Source of the DNA: DATHAP01 sp963762865
GTDB taxonomy: Bacteria > Actinomycetota > Actinomycetes > JACCUZ01
Length of the DNA stretch: 64,000 nt
Assembly (NCBI GenBank): GCA_963762865.1
Contig: CAVXNC010000021.1
Span: 1-64,000, forward strand
Reading direction: 5' to 3'
Shown: positions 34,998 through 43,202 of the stretch, piece after piece
Layout: every line of letters starts with the position of its first letter
How positions within the stretch are numbered: position 1 is the stretch's first letter
Notes under the pieces: generated by a model
Told to the model about the DNA's origin: nothing
Databases searched by the model: none
What the model saw: the letters and a program-made list of their open reading frames with translations, nothing else
Translations under genes and position numbers: made by a program

Positions 34998-35854
34998 TGG
35001 GCCAGAAGGTCAACCCCCACGGGTTCCGCCTGGGCATCTCGACGGACCACAAGAGCCGGTGGTTCGCCGACAGCACCAAGTCGGGCCAGCGGTACAGCGA
35101 CTACGTCAAGGAAGACGTGGCGATCCGCCGCCTCATGTCCAAGGGCATGGAGCGGGCCGGGATCTCCCGCGTCGAGATCGAGCGCACCCGTGACCGGGTC
35201 CGCGTCGACATCCACACCGCCCGTCCGGGCATCGTCATCGGCCGCCGCGGCGCCGAGGCCGACCGCATCCGCGGCGACCTCGAGAAGCTGACCGGCAAGC
35301 AGGTGCAGCTCAACATCCTCGAGGTGAAGAACCCCGAGGTGGACGCGCAGCTCGTCGCCCAGGGCGTCGCGGAGCAGCTCTCCAGCCGCGTCTCGTTCCG
35401 CCGCGCGATGCGCAAGTCGATGCAGACGACGATGAAGGCCGGTGCCAAGGGCATCCGGGTGCAGTGCTCGGGCCGGCTCGGTGGCGCCGAGATGTCGCGC
35501 TCGGAGTTCTACCGCGAAGGCCGGGTGCCGCTGCACACGCTGCGGGCCAACATCGACTACGGCTTCTACGAGGCGCGCACGACGTTCGGCCGGATCGGCG
35601 TCAAGGTCTGGATCTACAAGGGTGACGCGTCGGCCACCAAGGCCGAGCGCGACGCCGCCCAGGCCGCGGCCCGGATGGCGCAGCGCCAGCGGCCGACCCG
35701 GACCGCGCGGCCGCGGCGCGACGAGGCCGGCACCGGTGCCCCTGCGGAGACGCAGACGCCGGTCGCCGAGGTCGCCGAGACCGCGCCGGCAGCCGTCGAG
35801 GCTGCCGTCGCGCCGACCACGACCGACGAGACGACCAGCGGAACGGAGGCCTGA
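34997..35854 (+). CDS. rpsC: 30S ribosomal protein uS3
   Basis: 285 residues from GTG 34997 (MGQKVNPHGFRLGISTDHKS). The KH domain contains IVIGRRGAEADRIRGDLEKL, and the C-terminal domain has MKAGAKGIRVQCSGRLGGAE. About 65 extra residues at the end are Arg/Pro then Ala/Glu/Thr-rich, as in other actinobacteria. uS3 forms part of the mRNA entry channel. Confidence 0.99.
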   Translation: MGQKVNPHGFRLGISTDHKSRWFADSTKSGQRYSDYVKEDVAIRRLMSKGMERAGISRVEIERTRDRVRVDIHTARPGIVIGRRGAEADRIRGDLEKLTGKQVQLNILEVKNPEVDAQLVAQGVAEQLSSRVSFRRAMRKSMQTTMKAGAKGIRVQCSGRLGGAEMSRSEFYREGRVPLHTLRANIDYGFYEARTTFGRIGVKVWIYKGDASATKAERDAAQAAARMAQRQRPTRTARPRRDEAGTGAPAETQTPVAEVAETAPAAVEAAVAPTTTDETTSGTEA

Positions 35855-35856
35855 CC

Positions 35857-36270
35857 ATGCTGATCCCTCGCAGGGTCAAGCACCGCAAGCAGCACCACCC
35901 TGGTCGCTCCGGTGCCGCCAAGGGCGGCACCTCGATCGCCTTCGGTGACTTCGGCATCCAGGCCGTCGAGCCTGCCTACGTCACCAACCGGCAGATCGAG
36001 TCGGCGCGTATCGCGATGACCCGGCACATCAAGCGTGGCGGCAAGGTGTGGATCAACATCTACCCCGACCGCCCGCTGACCAAGAAGCCGGCCGAGACCC
36101 GGATGGGCTCCGGCAAGGGCTCACCCGAGTGGTGGGTCGCCAACGTCAAGCCCGGCCGCGTCATGTTCGAGCTGTCCGGTGTGCCGGAGCCCATCGCCCG
36201 TGAGGCGATGCGCCGCGCGATGCACAAGCTCCCGATGAAGTGCCGGTTCGTCCGGCGCGAGGAGGTCTGA
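35857..36270 (+). CDS. rplP: 50S ribosomal protein uL16
   Basis: 137 residues (MLIPRRVKHRKQHHPGRSGA), 2 nt after rpsC with GGAGG just upstream. The segments IAMTRHIKRGGKVWINIYPD and TRMGSGKGSPEWWVANVKPG are the family core. uL16 organises the A-site tRNA region of 23S rRNA. Confidence 0.99.
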   Translation: MLIPRRVKHRKQHHPGRSGAAKGGTSIAFGDFGIQAVEPAYVTNRQIESARIAMTRHIKRGGKVWINIYPDRPLTKKPAETRMGSGKGSPEWWVANVKPGRVMFELSGVPEPIAREAMRRAMHKLPMKCRFVRREEV

Positions 36271-36515
36271 TGAGCAGCGTGCAGAACAAGCTCGTCGCGC
36301 CGCTGCGGACGCTCGAGGACGACGAGCTGGAGACCAAGCTGCGGGAGGCCAAGGAGGAGCTGTTCAACCTCCGCTTCCAGGCGGCGACCGGTCAGCTCGA
36401 GAGCCACGGCCGGCTCAACGCCGTCCGTAAGGAGATCGCCCGTATCTACACGATCATGCGCGAGCGCGAGCTGGGCATCAGCGCCGTCGAGACCGACGGT
36501 GAGGTGCCCGCATGA
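36270..36515 (+). CDS. rpmC: 50S ribosomal protein uL29
   Basis: 81 residues from ATG 36270, which overlaps the rplP stop (TGATG). This is preferred over an upstream in-frame ATG inside rplP. The core is RTLEDDELETKLREAKEELF, then NLRFQAATGQLESHGRLNAV and RKEIARIYTIMRERE. It is a small helical protein at the tunnel exit next to uL23. Confidence 0.97.
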   Translation: MSSVQNKLVAPLRTLEDDELETKLREAKEELFNLRFQAATGQLESHGRLNAVRKEIARIYTIMRERELGISAVETDGEVPA

Positions 36516-36805
36516 GCGAGAAGGCAGCAGAGATGAGCACCGAGACAGCCGCGAACCGTGGCTTCCGCAAGACCCGTGAGGGCCTCGTCGTCAGCGACAA
36601 GATGGACAAGACCGTCGTCGTCGTCGTCGAGGACCGCGTGAAGCACGCGCTCTACGGCAAGGTCATCCGCCGCACGAGCAACCTGAAGGCCCACGACGAG
36701 GCGAACGCCTGCGGCGTGGGTGACCGGGTGCTGCTCATGGAGACCCGGCCGCTGTCGGCGACCAAGCGCTGGCGCGTCGTGGAAGTACTGGAGAAGGCAA
36801 AGTGA
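36512..36805 (+). CDS. rpsQ: 30S ribosomal protein uS17
   Basis: 97 residues in an ATGA overlap with rpmC. A short N-terminal extension (MSEKAAEMSTETAANRGF) precedes the OB-fold: KTREGLVVSDKMDKTVVVVV, YGKVIRRTSNLKAHDE and LLMETRPLSATKRWRVVEVL. It binds 16S rRNA early in assembly. Confidence 0.98.
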   Translation: MSEKAAEMSTETAANRGFRKTREGLVVSDKMDKTVVVVVEDRVKHALYGKVIRRTSNLKAHDEANACGVGDRVLLMETRPLSATKRWRVVEVLEKAK

Positions 36806-37170
36806 TCCAGCAGGAGTCGCGGCTGCGAGTCGCCGACAACACCGGTGCCAAGGAGCTCCTCTGCATCCGGGTGCTCGGTGGCTCCGGCCGGCGCTACGCC
36901 GGGATCGGTGACGTCATCGTGGCGACCGTCAAGGACGCCATCCCGGGCGGCAACGTCAAGAAGGGCGAGGTCGTCAAGGCGGTCGTCGTCCGGACCGCCA
37001 AGGAGCGGCGCCGCCCGGACGGTTCCTACATCCGCTTCGACGAGAACGCCGCCGTGATCATCCGCGACGGCGGGGACCCGCGTGGCACCCGCATCTTCGG
37101 CCCGGTCGGCCGGGAGCTGCGCGACAAGCGCTTCATGCGGATCATCTCGCTGGCCCCGGAGGTGCTCTGA
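36802..37170 (+). CDS. rplN: 50S ribosomal protein uL14
   Basis: 122 residues from GTG 36802, overlapping rpsQ by 4 nt (GTGA). The sequence begins MIQQESRLRVADNTGAKELL, contains KAVVVRTAKERRRPDGSYIR and ends RFMRIISLAPEVL. It forms an inter-subunit bridge and is the docking site of the RsfS silencing factor. Confidence 0.99.
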   Translation: MIQQESRLRVADNTGAKELLCIRVLGGSGRRYAGIGDVIVATVKDAIPGGNVKKGEVVKAVVVRTAKERRRPDGSYIRFDENAAVIIRDGGDPRGTRIFGPVGRELRDKRFMRIISLAPEVL

Positions 37171-37173
37171 ACC

Positions 37174-37524
37174 ATGGGAATGAAGATCAAGAAGGGCGAC
37201 CGCGTCATCGTGGTCTCCGGCAAGGACAAGGGCGTCACGGGCAAGGTCATCGAGGCCTACCCCGAGGCGCAGCGTGTCCTGGTCGAGGGCGTCAACCGGA
37301 TCAAGAAGCACACCAAGGTCGGCCAGTCGACCCGTGGCGCCAAGACCGGCGGCATCGTGACCCAGGAGGCCTCGGTCCACGTCAGCAACGTGATGCTGCT
37401 CGTGGAGGTCGACGGCAAGAAGGTCGGCAGCCGCGTCGGTTACCGCGTGGAGAAGGTCGAGCGGGACGGGCGCGAGCGCACTGTGCGCGTGCGCTACGCG
37501 AAGCGGACCGGTGAGGACATCTGA
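37174..37524 (+). CDS. rplX: 50S ribosomal protein uL24
   Basis: 116 residues (MGMKIKKGDRVIVVSGKDKG), 3 nt after rplN. The KOW motif VIVVSGKDKGVTGKVIEAYP and GVNRIKKHTKVGQSTRGAKT are conserved. It initiates 50S assembly. The final A overlaps the rplE ATG. Confidence 0.98.
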   Translation: MGMKIKKGDRVIVVSGKDKGVTGKVIEAYPEAQRVLVEGVNRIKKHTKVGQSTRGAKTGGIVTQEASVHVSNVMLLVEVDGKKVGSRVGYRVEKVERDGRERTVRVRYAKRTGEDI

Positions 37525-38093
37525 TGAGCACAACGACCGAGCAGCGGGCTCTCCCGCGCCTCAAGCAGCGCTACCGCGAGGAGATCGTCGGCGCGCTGCG
37601 CGAGCAGTTCGACTACGGCAACGTCATGCAGGTGCCCGGCCTGACCAAGATCGTGGTCAACATGGGTGTCGGCGACGCGGCGAAGGACTCGAAGCTCATC
37701 GACGGCGCCATCCGCGACCTGGCCACCGTGACCGGGCAGAAGCCGCAGGTCACGAAGGCCCGCAAGTCCATCGCGCAGTTCAAGCTGCGCGAGGGCATGC
37801 CGATCGGCGCGCACGTCACGCTGCGCGGCGACCGGATGTGGGAGTTCCTGGACCGGCTGCTGTCGCTCGCACTGCCGCGCATCCGTGACTTCCGCGGCCT
37901 CTCGCCCCGGCAGTTCGACGGCAACGGCAACTACACCTTCGGCCTCAACGAGCAGTCGATGTTCCACGAGATCGACCAGGACAAGATCGACCGGGTCCGC
38001 GGCATGGACATCACGGTCGTGACGACCGCCAAGACCGACGACGAGGGGCGTGCCCTGCTGCGCCAGCTCGGCTTCCCCTTCCAGGCATCATGA
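37524..38093 (+). CDS. rplE: 50S ribosomal protein uL5
   Basis: 189 residues from ATG 37524 (TGATG overlap). It contains YGNVMQVPGLTKIVVNMGVG, KPQVTKARKSIAQFKLREGM and PRIRDFRGLSPRQFDGNGNY. uL5 binds 5S rRNA and contacts P-site tRNA. Intact and of usual length. Confidence 0.99.
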   Translation: MSTTTEQRALPRLKQRYREEIVGALREQFDYGNVMQVPGLTKIVVNMGVGDAAKDSKLIDGAIRDLATVTGQKPQVTKARKSIAQFKLREGMPIGAHVTLRGDRMWEFLDRLLSLALPRIRDFRGLSPRQFDGNGNYTFGLNEQSMFHEIDQDKIDRVRGMDITVVTTAKTDDEGRALLRQLGFPFQAS

Positions 38094-38121
38094 TCGCGAA
38101 CGAAATCAAGGAGGCCTGACC

Positions 38122-38307
38122 GTGGCCAAGACAGCGCTCGTCAACAAGGCCGCGCGCAAGCCCAAGTTCAAGGTGCGTGGCTACACCCGCTGCCAGCGGT
38201 GCGGCCGGCCGCACTCGGTCTACCGCAAGTTCGGTCTGTGCCGAGTGTGCTTCCGGGAGATGGCCCACGCGGGCGAGCTCCCCGGCATCACGAAGAGCAG
38301 CTGGTAA
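38122..38307 (+). CDS. rpsZ: 30S ribosomal protein uS14, zinc-binding type Z
   Basis: 61 residues from GTG 38122 with a perfect AAGGAGG at 38108-38114. The short form has two CxxC knuckles (CQRC and CRVC) flanking GRPHSVYRKFGL, so it is the zinc-dependent type used in most actinobacteria. Zinc-independent paralogs, if any, are elsewhere. Confidence 0.98.
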   Translation: MAKTALVNKAARKPKFKVRGYTRCQRCGRPHSVYRKFGLCRVCFREMAHAGELPGITKSSW

Positions 38308-38388
38308 GCCCAACCCACCGAAGCCTCACGCCGAGAGGTCCGGGTGGCCGAGACCCCCGAGAAACCGCGGCGAGAAAGCAGTCCTGAC

Positions 38389-38796
38389 ATGACGATGACC
38401 GACCCGATCGCAGACATGCTCACCCGTCTGCGCAACGCCAACACGGCGTACCACGACACAGTGGCCATGCCGCACTCCAAGCTCAAGACCCACGTCGCCG
38501 AGATCCTCCAGCAGGAGGGCTACATCGCCGGCTGGCACGTGGACGAGCCCGGCGAGGACGAGGTGGGCAAGACCCTCACCCTCGAGCTCAAGTACGGCCC
38601 CAACCGGGAGCGCTCCATCGCCGGGATCAAGCGGATCTCGAAGCCCGGCCTGCGGGTCTACGCCAAGTCGACCAACCTGCCGAGGGTCCTCGGTGGACTG
38701 GGGGTGGCGATCATCTCGACGTCCTCCGGGCTGCTGACCGACCGCCAGGCCGGCAAGAAGGGCGTGGGTGGGGAAGTCCTCGCCTACGTCTGGTGA
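38389..38796 (+). CDS. rpsH: 30S ribosomal protein uS8
   Basis: 135 residues from ATG 38389 (MTMTDPIADMLTRLRNANTA). A start at ATG 38395 is equally possible, and an in-frame upstream extension (from 38344) does not resemble S8. The core includes IAGIKRISKPGLRVYAKSTN, LGGLGVAIISTSSGLLTDRQ and the end VGGEVLAYVW. In E. coli S8 represses the spc operon through a site before rplE; no such site is evident here. Confidence 0.97.
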   Translation: MTMTDPIADMLTRLRNANTAYHDTVAMPHSKLKTHVAEILQQEGYIAGWHVDEPGEDEVGKTLTLELKYGPNRERSIAGIKRISKPGLRVYAKSTNLPRVLGGLGVAIISTSSGLLTDRQAGKKGVGGEVLAYVW

Positions 38797-38807
38797 GGTG
38801 AGCTGAC

Positions 38808-39347
38808 ATGTCGCGTATCGGACGTCTTCCCATCCCTGTCCCGTCGGGCGTGGACGTGAACATCGACGGCCGCGCCGTTACCGTGAAGGGCCCGAAGGGG
38901 ACCCTCGAGCACACGGTGGCGGAGCCGATCGAGATCACCCGCGCCGAGGACGGCACGCTCCAGGTCACCCGGCCCAACGACGAGCGCCAGAACCGTGCCC
39001 TGCACGGGCTGTCGCGCACGCTGGTCGCCAACATGGTCCTGGGCGTGACCGACGGCTACACCAAGGTCCTCGAGATCGTGGGCACCGGGTACCGCGTCGT
39101 CGCCAAGGGCAGCGACCTGGAGTTCTCCCTCGGCTTCTCGCACACCGTGCTGGTGAAGGCCCCTGAGGGCATCACCTTCGCCGTCGAGTCGCCGACCAGG
39201 TTCTCGGTCTCGGGTGTGGACAAGCAGAAGGTCGGCGAGGTGGCCGCCAAGATCCGCAAGCTGCGCAAGCCCGATCCCTACAAGGGCAAGGGTGTGCGGT
39301 ACCAGGGCGAGCACATCCGACGCAAGGCCGGAAAGGCTGGTAAGTGA
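38808..39347 (+). CDS. rplF: 50S ribosomal protein uL6
   Basis: 179 residues (MSRIGRLPIPVPSGVDVNID). Two related domains are visible, with VTVKGPKGTLEHTV and the C-terminal PDPYKGKGVRYQGEHIRRK. It lies near the factor-binding site. The stop overlaps the rplR start. Confidence 0.99.
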   Translation: MSRIGRLPIPVPSGVDVNIDGRAVTVKGPKGTLEHTVAEPIEITRAEDGTLQVTRPNDERQNRALHGLSRTLVANMVLGVTDGYTKVLEIVGTGYRVVAKGSDLEFSLGFSHTVLVKAPEGITFAVESPTRFSVSGVDKQKVGEVAAKIRKLRKPDPYKGKGVRYQGEHIRRKAGKAGK

Positions 39348-39733
39348 TGAGCAAGACCGGCATCGCGGTCAAGATCCGCCGTGGCGACAAGAACGTCGCC
39401 CGTGCCCGGCGGCATCTGCGAGTCCGCAAGAAGGTCAGCGGTACGACGGCGCGCCCGCGCCTGGTCGTCACTCGCTCGAGCCGGCACATCTTCGTGCAGG
39501 TCGTCGACGACGTCGAGGGGCGCACTCTGGCCTCCGCGTCGACGATGGAGTCCGACCTGCGCGGCCACGACGGCGACAAGACGGCCAAGGCACGCAAGGT
39601 CGGCGAACTTATCGGCCAGCGGGCCAAGGACGCCGGCGTCGAGGCGGTCATCTTCGACCGCGGCGGCAACCGCTACCACGGCCGGGTGGCCGCGGTGGCC
39701 GACGGCGCCCGAGAGGCGGGGCTGGCACTGTGA
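39347..39733 (+). CDS. rplR: 50S ribosomal protein uL18
   Basis: 128 residues from ATG 39347 (TGATG with the rplF stop; a GTG one codon upstream is also possible). The sequence runs MSKTGIAVKIRRGDKNVARA, RPRLVVTRSSRHIFVQVVDD and FDRGGNRYHGRVAAVADGAR. uL18 binds 5S rRNA and forms the central protuberance. Confidence 0.98.
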   Translation: MSKTGIAVKIRRGDKNVARARRHLRVRKKVSGTTARPRLVVTRSSRHIFVQVVDDVEGRTLASASTMESDLRGHDGDKTAKARKVGELIGQRAKDAGVEAVIFDRGGNRYHGRVAAVADGAREAGLAL

Positions 39734-39785
39734 GCCGGCCGACCTTCGCCATCGCCACGTACAGCAACGAGATGAGGGACAACTG

Positions 39786-40400
39786 ATGCCCGGACCCCAG
39801 CGCCGAGGCGCTGCCGGCGGCGGCAGCGAGAGCGGCGGCCGCCGCGGCGGCCGCGACCGCCGTGACGGCGGCGGCCCCGCGGAGAAGACAGCGTTCGTCG
39901 AGCGCGTCGTCGCCATCAACCGTGTCGCCAAGGTCGTCAAGGGCGGTCGGCGCTTCAGCTTCACCGCGCTGGTCGTCGTGGGCGACGGCGACGGCACCGT
40001 CGGCGTCGGCTACGGCAAGGCCAAGGAGGTGCCGGCCGCGATCGCCAAGGGCGTCGAGGAGGCCAAGAAGCACTTCTTCAAGGTCCCGCGCATCCAGGGC
40101 ACCATCCCCCACCCCATCCAGGGTGAGAAGGCAGCCGGCGTCGTGCTGCTCAAGCCGGCTTCGCCCGGTACCGGCGTGATCGCCGGTGGCCCGGTCCGCG
40201 CGGTGCTCGAGTGCGCCGGGATCCACGACGTGCTGTCCAAGTCGCTCGGCTCGTCGAACCCCATCAACATCGTGCACGCGACCGTCGCGGCCCTGCGAGG
40301 CCTCGAGCGGCCGGAGGCCGTGGCTGCCCGCCGCGGGCTGCCCCTCGAGGACGTCGCGCCGGCTTCGCTGCTGCGCGCCCGTGCGGGGACTGGTTCCTGA
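39786..40400 (+). CDS. rpsE: 30S ribosomal protein uS5
   Basis: 204 residues from ATG 39786. A 30-residue Gly/Arg-rich N-terminal extension (GGGSESGGRRGGRDRRDGGG) precedes VERVVAINRVAKVVKGGRRF, the double-stranded RNA-binding domain. The C-terminal part has PGTGVIAGGPVRAVLECAGI and KSLGSSNPINIVHATVAALR. uS5 supports decoding fidelity and spectinomycin binding. Confidence 0.99.
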   Translation: MPGPQRRGAAGGGSESGGRRGGRDRRDGGGPAEKTAFVERVVAINRVAKVVKGGRRFSFTALVVVGDGDGTVGVGYGKAKEVPAAIAKGVEEAKKHFFKVPRIQGTIPHPIQGEKAAGVVLLKPASPGTGVIAGGPVRAVLECAGIHDVLSKSLGSSNPINIVHATVAALRGLERPEAVAARRGLPLEDVAPASLLRARAGTGS

Positions 40401-40585
40401 TGGGCAAGCGACTGAAGGTCCGCCAGGTCCGCTCGAAGATCGGCGGCAAGCAGAACCAGCGCGACACCCTGCGCAGCCTGGGCCTCAAGCGGCTCGGCGA
40501 CGTGGTCGTCAAGGAGGACCGGCCCGAGATCCGCGGGATGGTCAGCACGGTGTCGCATCTCGTCACGGTCGAGGAGGTCGACTGA
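40400..40585 (+). CDS. rpmD: 50S ribosomal protein uL30
   Basis: 61 residues from ATG 40400, which overlaps the rpsE stop (TGATG). It reads MGKRLKVRQVRSKIGGKQNQ, DTLRSLGLKRLGDVVVKEDR and ends VTVEEVD. Normal size. Confidence 0.98.
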   Translation: MGKRLKVRQVRSKIGGKQNQRDTLRSLGLKRLGDVVVKEDRPEIRGMVSTVSHLVTVEEVD

Positions 40586-40586
40586 C

Positions 40587-41030
40587 ATGACCCTCAAGGT
40601 CCATCACCTGCGCCCCGCCCCGGGCGCCAAGACGGCCAAGACCCGCGTGGGTCGAGGCGAGGGCGGCTCCAAGGGCAAGACGGCCGGTCGCGGCACCAAG
40701 GGCACCAAGGCCCGCTACCAGGTGCCGGCTCGCTTCGAGGGTGGCCAGATGCCGCTGCACATGCGGCTGCCCAAGCTGCGCGGCTTCACCAACCCGTTCC
40801 GGACCGAGTACCAGGTCGTCAACCTGGACAAGCTGACCGAGCTCTACCCCGACGGCGGCGAGGTCACTGTCGAGGACCTGGTCGCGAAGGGTGCGGTCCG
40901 CAAGGGCGAGCTCGTCAAGGTCCTCGGCCAGGGTGACGCCGGCGTCAAGCTCCAGGTCACGGCGCACGCCTTCTCGGCGAGCGCCAAGGACAAGATCGCC
41001 GCTGCGGGCGGGTCCACAACCCAGCTCTGA
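40587..41030 (+). CDS. rplO: 50S ribosomal protein uL15
   Basis: 147 residues (MTLKVHHLRPAPGAKTAKTR), one base after rpmD. It contains RVGRGEGGSKGKTAGRGTKG, FEGGQMPLHMRLPKLRGFTN and a C-terminal alpha/beta domain. A hairpin follows before secY. Confidence 0.99.
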   Translation: MTLKVHHLRPAPGAKTAKTRVGRGEGGSKGKTAGRGTKGTKARYQVPARFEGGQMPLHMRLPKLRGFTNPFRTEYQVVNLDKLTELYPDGGEVTVEDLVAKGAVRKGELVKVLGQGDAGVKLQVTAHAFSASAKDKIAAAGGSTTQL

Positions 41031-41045
41031 CCGGCACTCGGGGTC

Positions 41046-41080
41046 CGGACCCGGGTCGTCCTCGCGGGCGCCCGGGTCCG
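41046..41080 (+). terminator. Hairpin between rplO and secY
   Basis: CGGACCCGGG (41046-41055) and CCCGGGTCCG (41071-41080) form a perfect 10-bp GC-rich stem with a 15-nt loop, 16 nt after the rplO stop. It may attenuate read-through into secY. No T-run is present. Confidence 0.5.
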
Positions 41081-41187
41081 CTCGTGCCTGTTAGAGTCCC
41101 ATGCGGTCGCCGACCTCGTGTGCCCGGACGACCGCTTGCGGCCCGCAGCCGTGCGGGCACGCACCGTGAACCACTCCGGAGGATCTC

Positions 41188-42492
41188 GTGCTCACCGCGT
41201 TCGCTCGGGCGTTCCGCACGCCTGACCTGCGCAAGAAGATCCTCTTCTCGATGGGGATCATGGCGCTGTTCCGCCTCGGCTCGGTCGTCCCGACCCCAGG
41301 TGTCGACTACAGCGCCGTCCAGGACTGCATCGACAGCGCCGGCAACAACGGGCTCTACAGCCTGATCAACCTCTTCAGCGGCGGCGCGCTGCTGCAGCTG
41401 TCGGTCTTCGCGCTCGGGATCATGCCGTACATCACGGCGAGCATCATCGTGCAGCTGCTCACCGTGGTCATCCCGCGGTTCGAGGCCCTCAAGAAGGAGG
41501 GCCAGTCGGGGACCGCGAAGCTCACGCAGTACACGCGATACCTGACGATCGGCCTGGCGGTCCTGCAGTCGACCGGCCTGATCGCCCTGGCACGTCAGCC
41601 CGGCCAGCTGTTCAACAACTGCCCGAACGACATCATCTACACCGACATCGGCATCTTCGGCATCGTCATCATGGTGCTGACGATGACCGCCGGCACCGGC
41701 GTGATCATGTGGCTCGGCGAGCTGATCACCGACCGCGGCATCGGCAACGGCATGTCGCTGCTGATCTTCACCTCGATCGCGGCCGGCTTCCCCACCTCGC
41801 TCTGGCAGATCAAGATCCAGCGCGGCTGGCCGCTGTTCAGCATGGTCGTCGCGGCCGGTCTGGTGCTCGTCGCCCTCGTGGTCTTCGTCGAGCAGGCGCA
41901 GCGGCGCATCCCGGTGCAGTACGCGAAGCGGATGATCGGGCGCCGGATGTACGGCGGCTCGTCGACCTACATCCCGCTGAAGGTGAACCAGGCCGGTGTC
42001 ATCCCGGTCATCTTCGCCTCGTCGCTGCTCTACCTGCCCTCGCTCGCAGTCAACCTGGCCGACAAGCAGAACCCGCCCGGCTGGTCGCAGTGGCTGCAGA
42101 CCTACCTGGTCCGGGGCGACCACCCGCTCTACATGGGCCTGTACTTCGGCCTGATCGTCTTCTTCACGTACTTCTACGTGGCGATCACGTTCAACCCGAC
42201 CGAGGTCGCCGACAACATGAAGAAGTACGGCGGCTTCATCCCCGGCATCCGTGCCGGGCGGCCCACGGCCGAGTACCTCGACTACGTCCTCTCCCGTATC
42301 ACGCTTCCCGGCTCGCTCTACCTCGGCGCCATCGCCCTGATCCCGCTCATCGCGCTCGGCCTCTTCAGCGCGAACCAGAACTTCCCGTTCGGCGGCACGG
42401 CGATCCTGATCATCGTCGGTGTGGGGCTCGAGACCGTGAAGCAGATCGAGAGCCAGCTCCAGCAGCGCAACTACGAGGGCTTCCTCCGCTAG
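41188..42492 (+). CDS. secY: Preprotein translocase subunit SecY
   Basis: 434 residues from GTG 41188 with CGGAGGA upstream. Ten hydrophobic segments are apparent. The N-terminus is MLTAFARAFRTPDLRKKILF, the plug region has LFSGGALLQLSVFALGIMPY, and cytoplasmic loops C4-C6 contain VPVQYAKRMIGRRMYGGSST-like sequence and GFIPGIRAGRPTAEYLDYVL. It is the protein-conducting channel of the Sec system; its partner secE is at 12.6 kb. The stop overlaps the adk start. Confidence 0.99.
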   Translation: MLTAFARAFRTPDLRKKILFSMGIMALFRLGSVVPTPGVDYSAVQDCIDSAGNNGLYSLINLFSGGALLQLSVFALGIMPYITASIIVQLLTVVIPRFEALKKEGQSGTAKLTQYTRYLTIGLAVLQSTGLIALARQPGQLFNNCPNDIIYTDIGIFGIVIMVLTMTAGTGVIMWLGELITDRGIGNGMSLLIFTSIAAGFPTSLWQIKIQRGWPLFSMVVAAGLVLVALVVFVEQAQRRIPVQYAKRMIGRRMYGGSSTYIPLKVNQAGVIPVIFASSLLYLPSLAVNLADKQNPPGWSQWLQTYLVRGDHPLYMGLYFGLIVFFTYFYVAITFNPTEVADNMKKYGGFIPGIRAGRPTAEYLDYVLSRITLPGSLYLGAIALIPLIALGLFSANQNFPFGGTAILIIVGVGLETVKQIESQLQQRNYEGFLR

Positions 42493-43145
42493 TGCGGCTC
42501 GTACTCGTCGGACCACCGGGGGCCGGCAAGGGGACCCAGGCCCAGTTCATCGCGTCGCACTTCGCGGTGCCGAAGATCTCGACCGGCGACATCTTCCGGG
42601 CCAACGTCAGTGAAGGCACCGACCTGGGGCTCGAGGCGAAGAAGTACATGGACGCCGGAGACCTCGTCCCCGACGAGGTGACCATCGGGATGGTCACCGA
42701 CCGGCTCACCCACGAGGACGCCACCGAGGGCTTCCTGCTCGACGGCTTCCCCCGGACGGTGCACCAGGCCGAGGTGCTCGACGACCTGCTTGCAGCCAAG
42801 GCCGCCGCGGTCGACGTCGTCCTCGAGCTCGTCGTGGACGACGACGAGGTCGTACGGCGGCTGTCCGGCCGGCGCACCTGCCGGCGCTGCGGGCACGTCT
42901 GGCACCTCGACTTCGACCCACCGGCGACGGCCGGCCAGTGCGACCGCTGCGGCGGCGAGCTGTTCCAGCGCGACGACGACAGCGAGGACACCATCCGGCA
43001 CCGGCTGGAGGTCTACGCGGACCAGACCTCGCCGCTGATCGGCTACTACGGCGACCGCGGCCTGTTGCGCGGCGTCGATGCGGCCGGGCCGGTCGAGGAC
43101 GTCACCGAGCGGGCCATCAACGCGCTCCGGCGCTTCGGCGACTGA
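42492..43145 (+). CDS. adk: Adenylate kinase, long zinc-binding form
   Basis: 217 residues from GTG 42492, sharing one base with the secY stop. The P-loop GPPGAGKGT is at 7-15. ISTGDIFRANV and FLLDGFPRTVHQAE form the AMP-binding part. The LID carries a four-Cys zinc site (C130, C133, C150, C153) as in Gram-positive long forms. It balances AMP, ADP and ATP. Co-transcription with secY and map is standard. Confidence 0.99.
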   Translation: MRLVLVGPPGAGKGTQAQFIASHFAVPKISTGDIFRANVSEGTDLGLEAKKYMDAGDLVPDEVTIGMVTDRLTHEDATEGFLLDGFPRTVHQAEVLDDLLAAKAAAVDVVLELVVDDDEVVRRLSGRRTCRRCGHVWHLDFDPPATAGQCDRCGGELFQRDDDSEDTIRHRLEVYADQTSPLIGYYGDRGLLRGVDAAGPVEDVTERAINALRRFGD

Positions 43146-43202
43146 CGGCGCAGGCGGACGGTACGGCGGCCGGGTGAGCGTGTGTTCAGGAGACGGGACA
43201 GG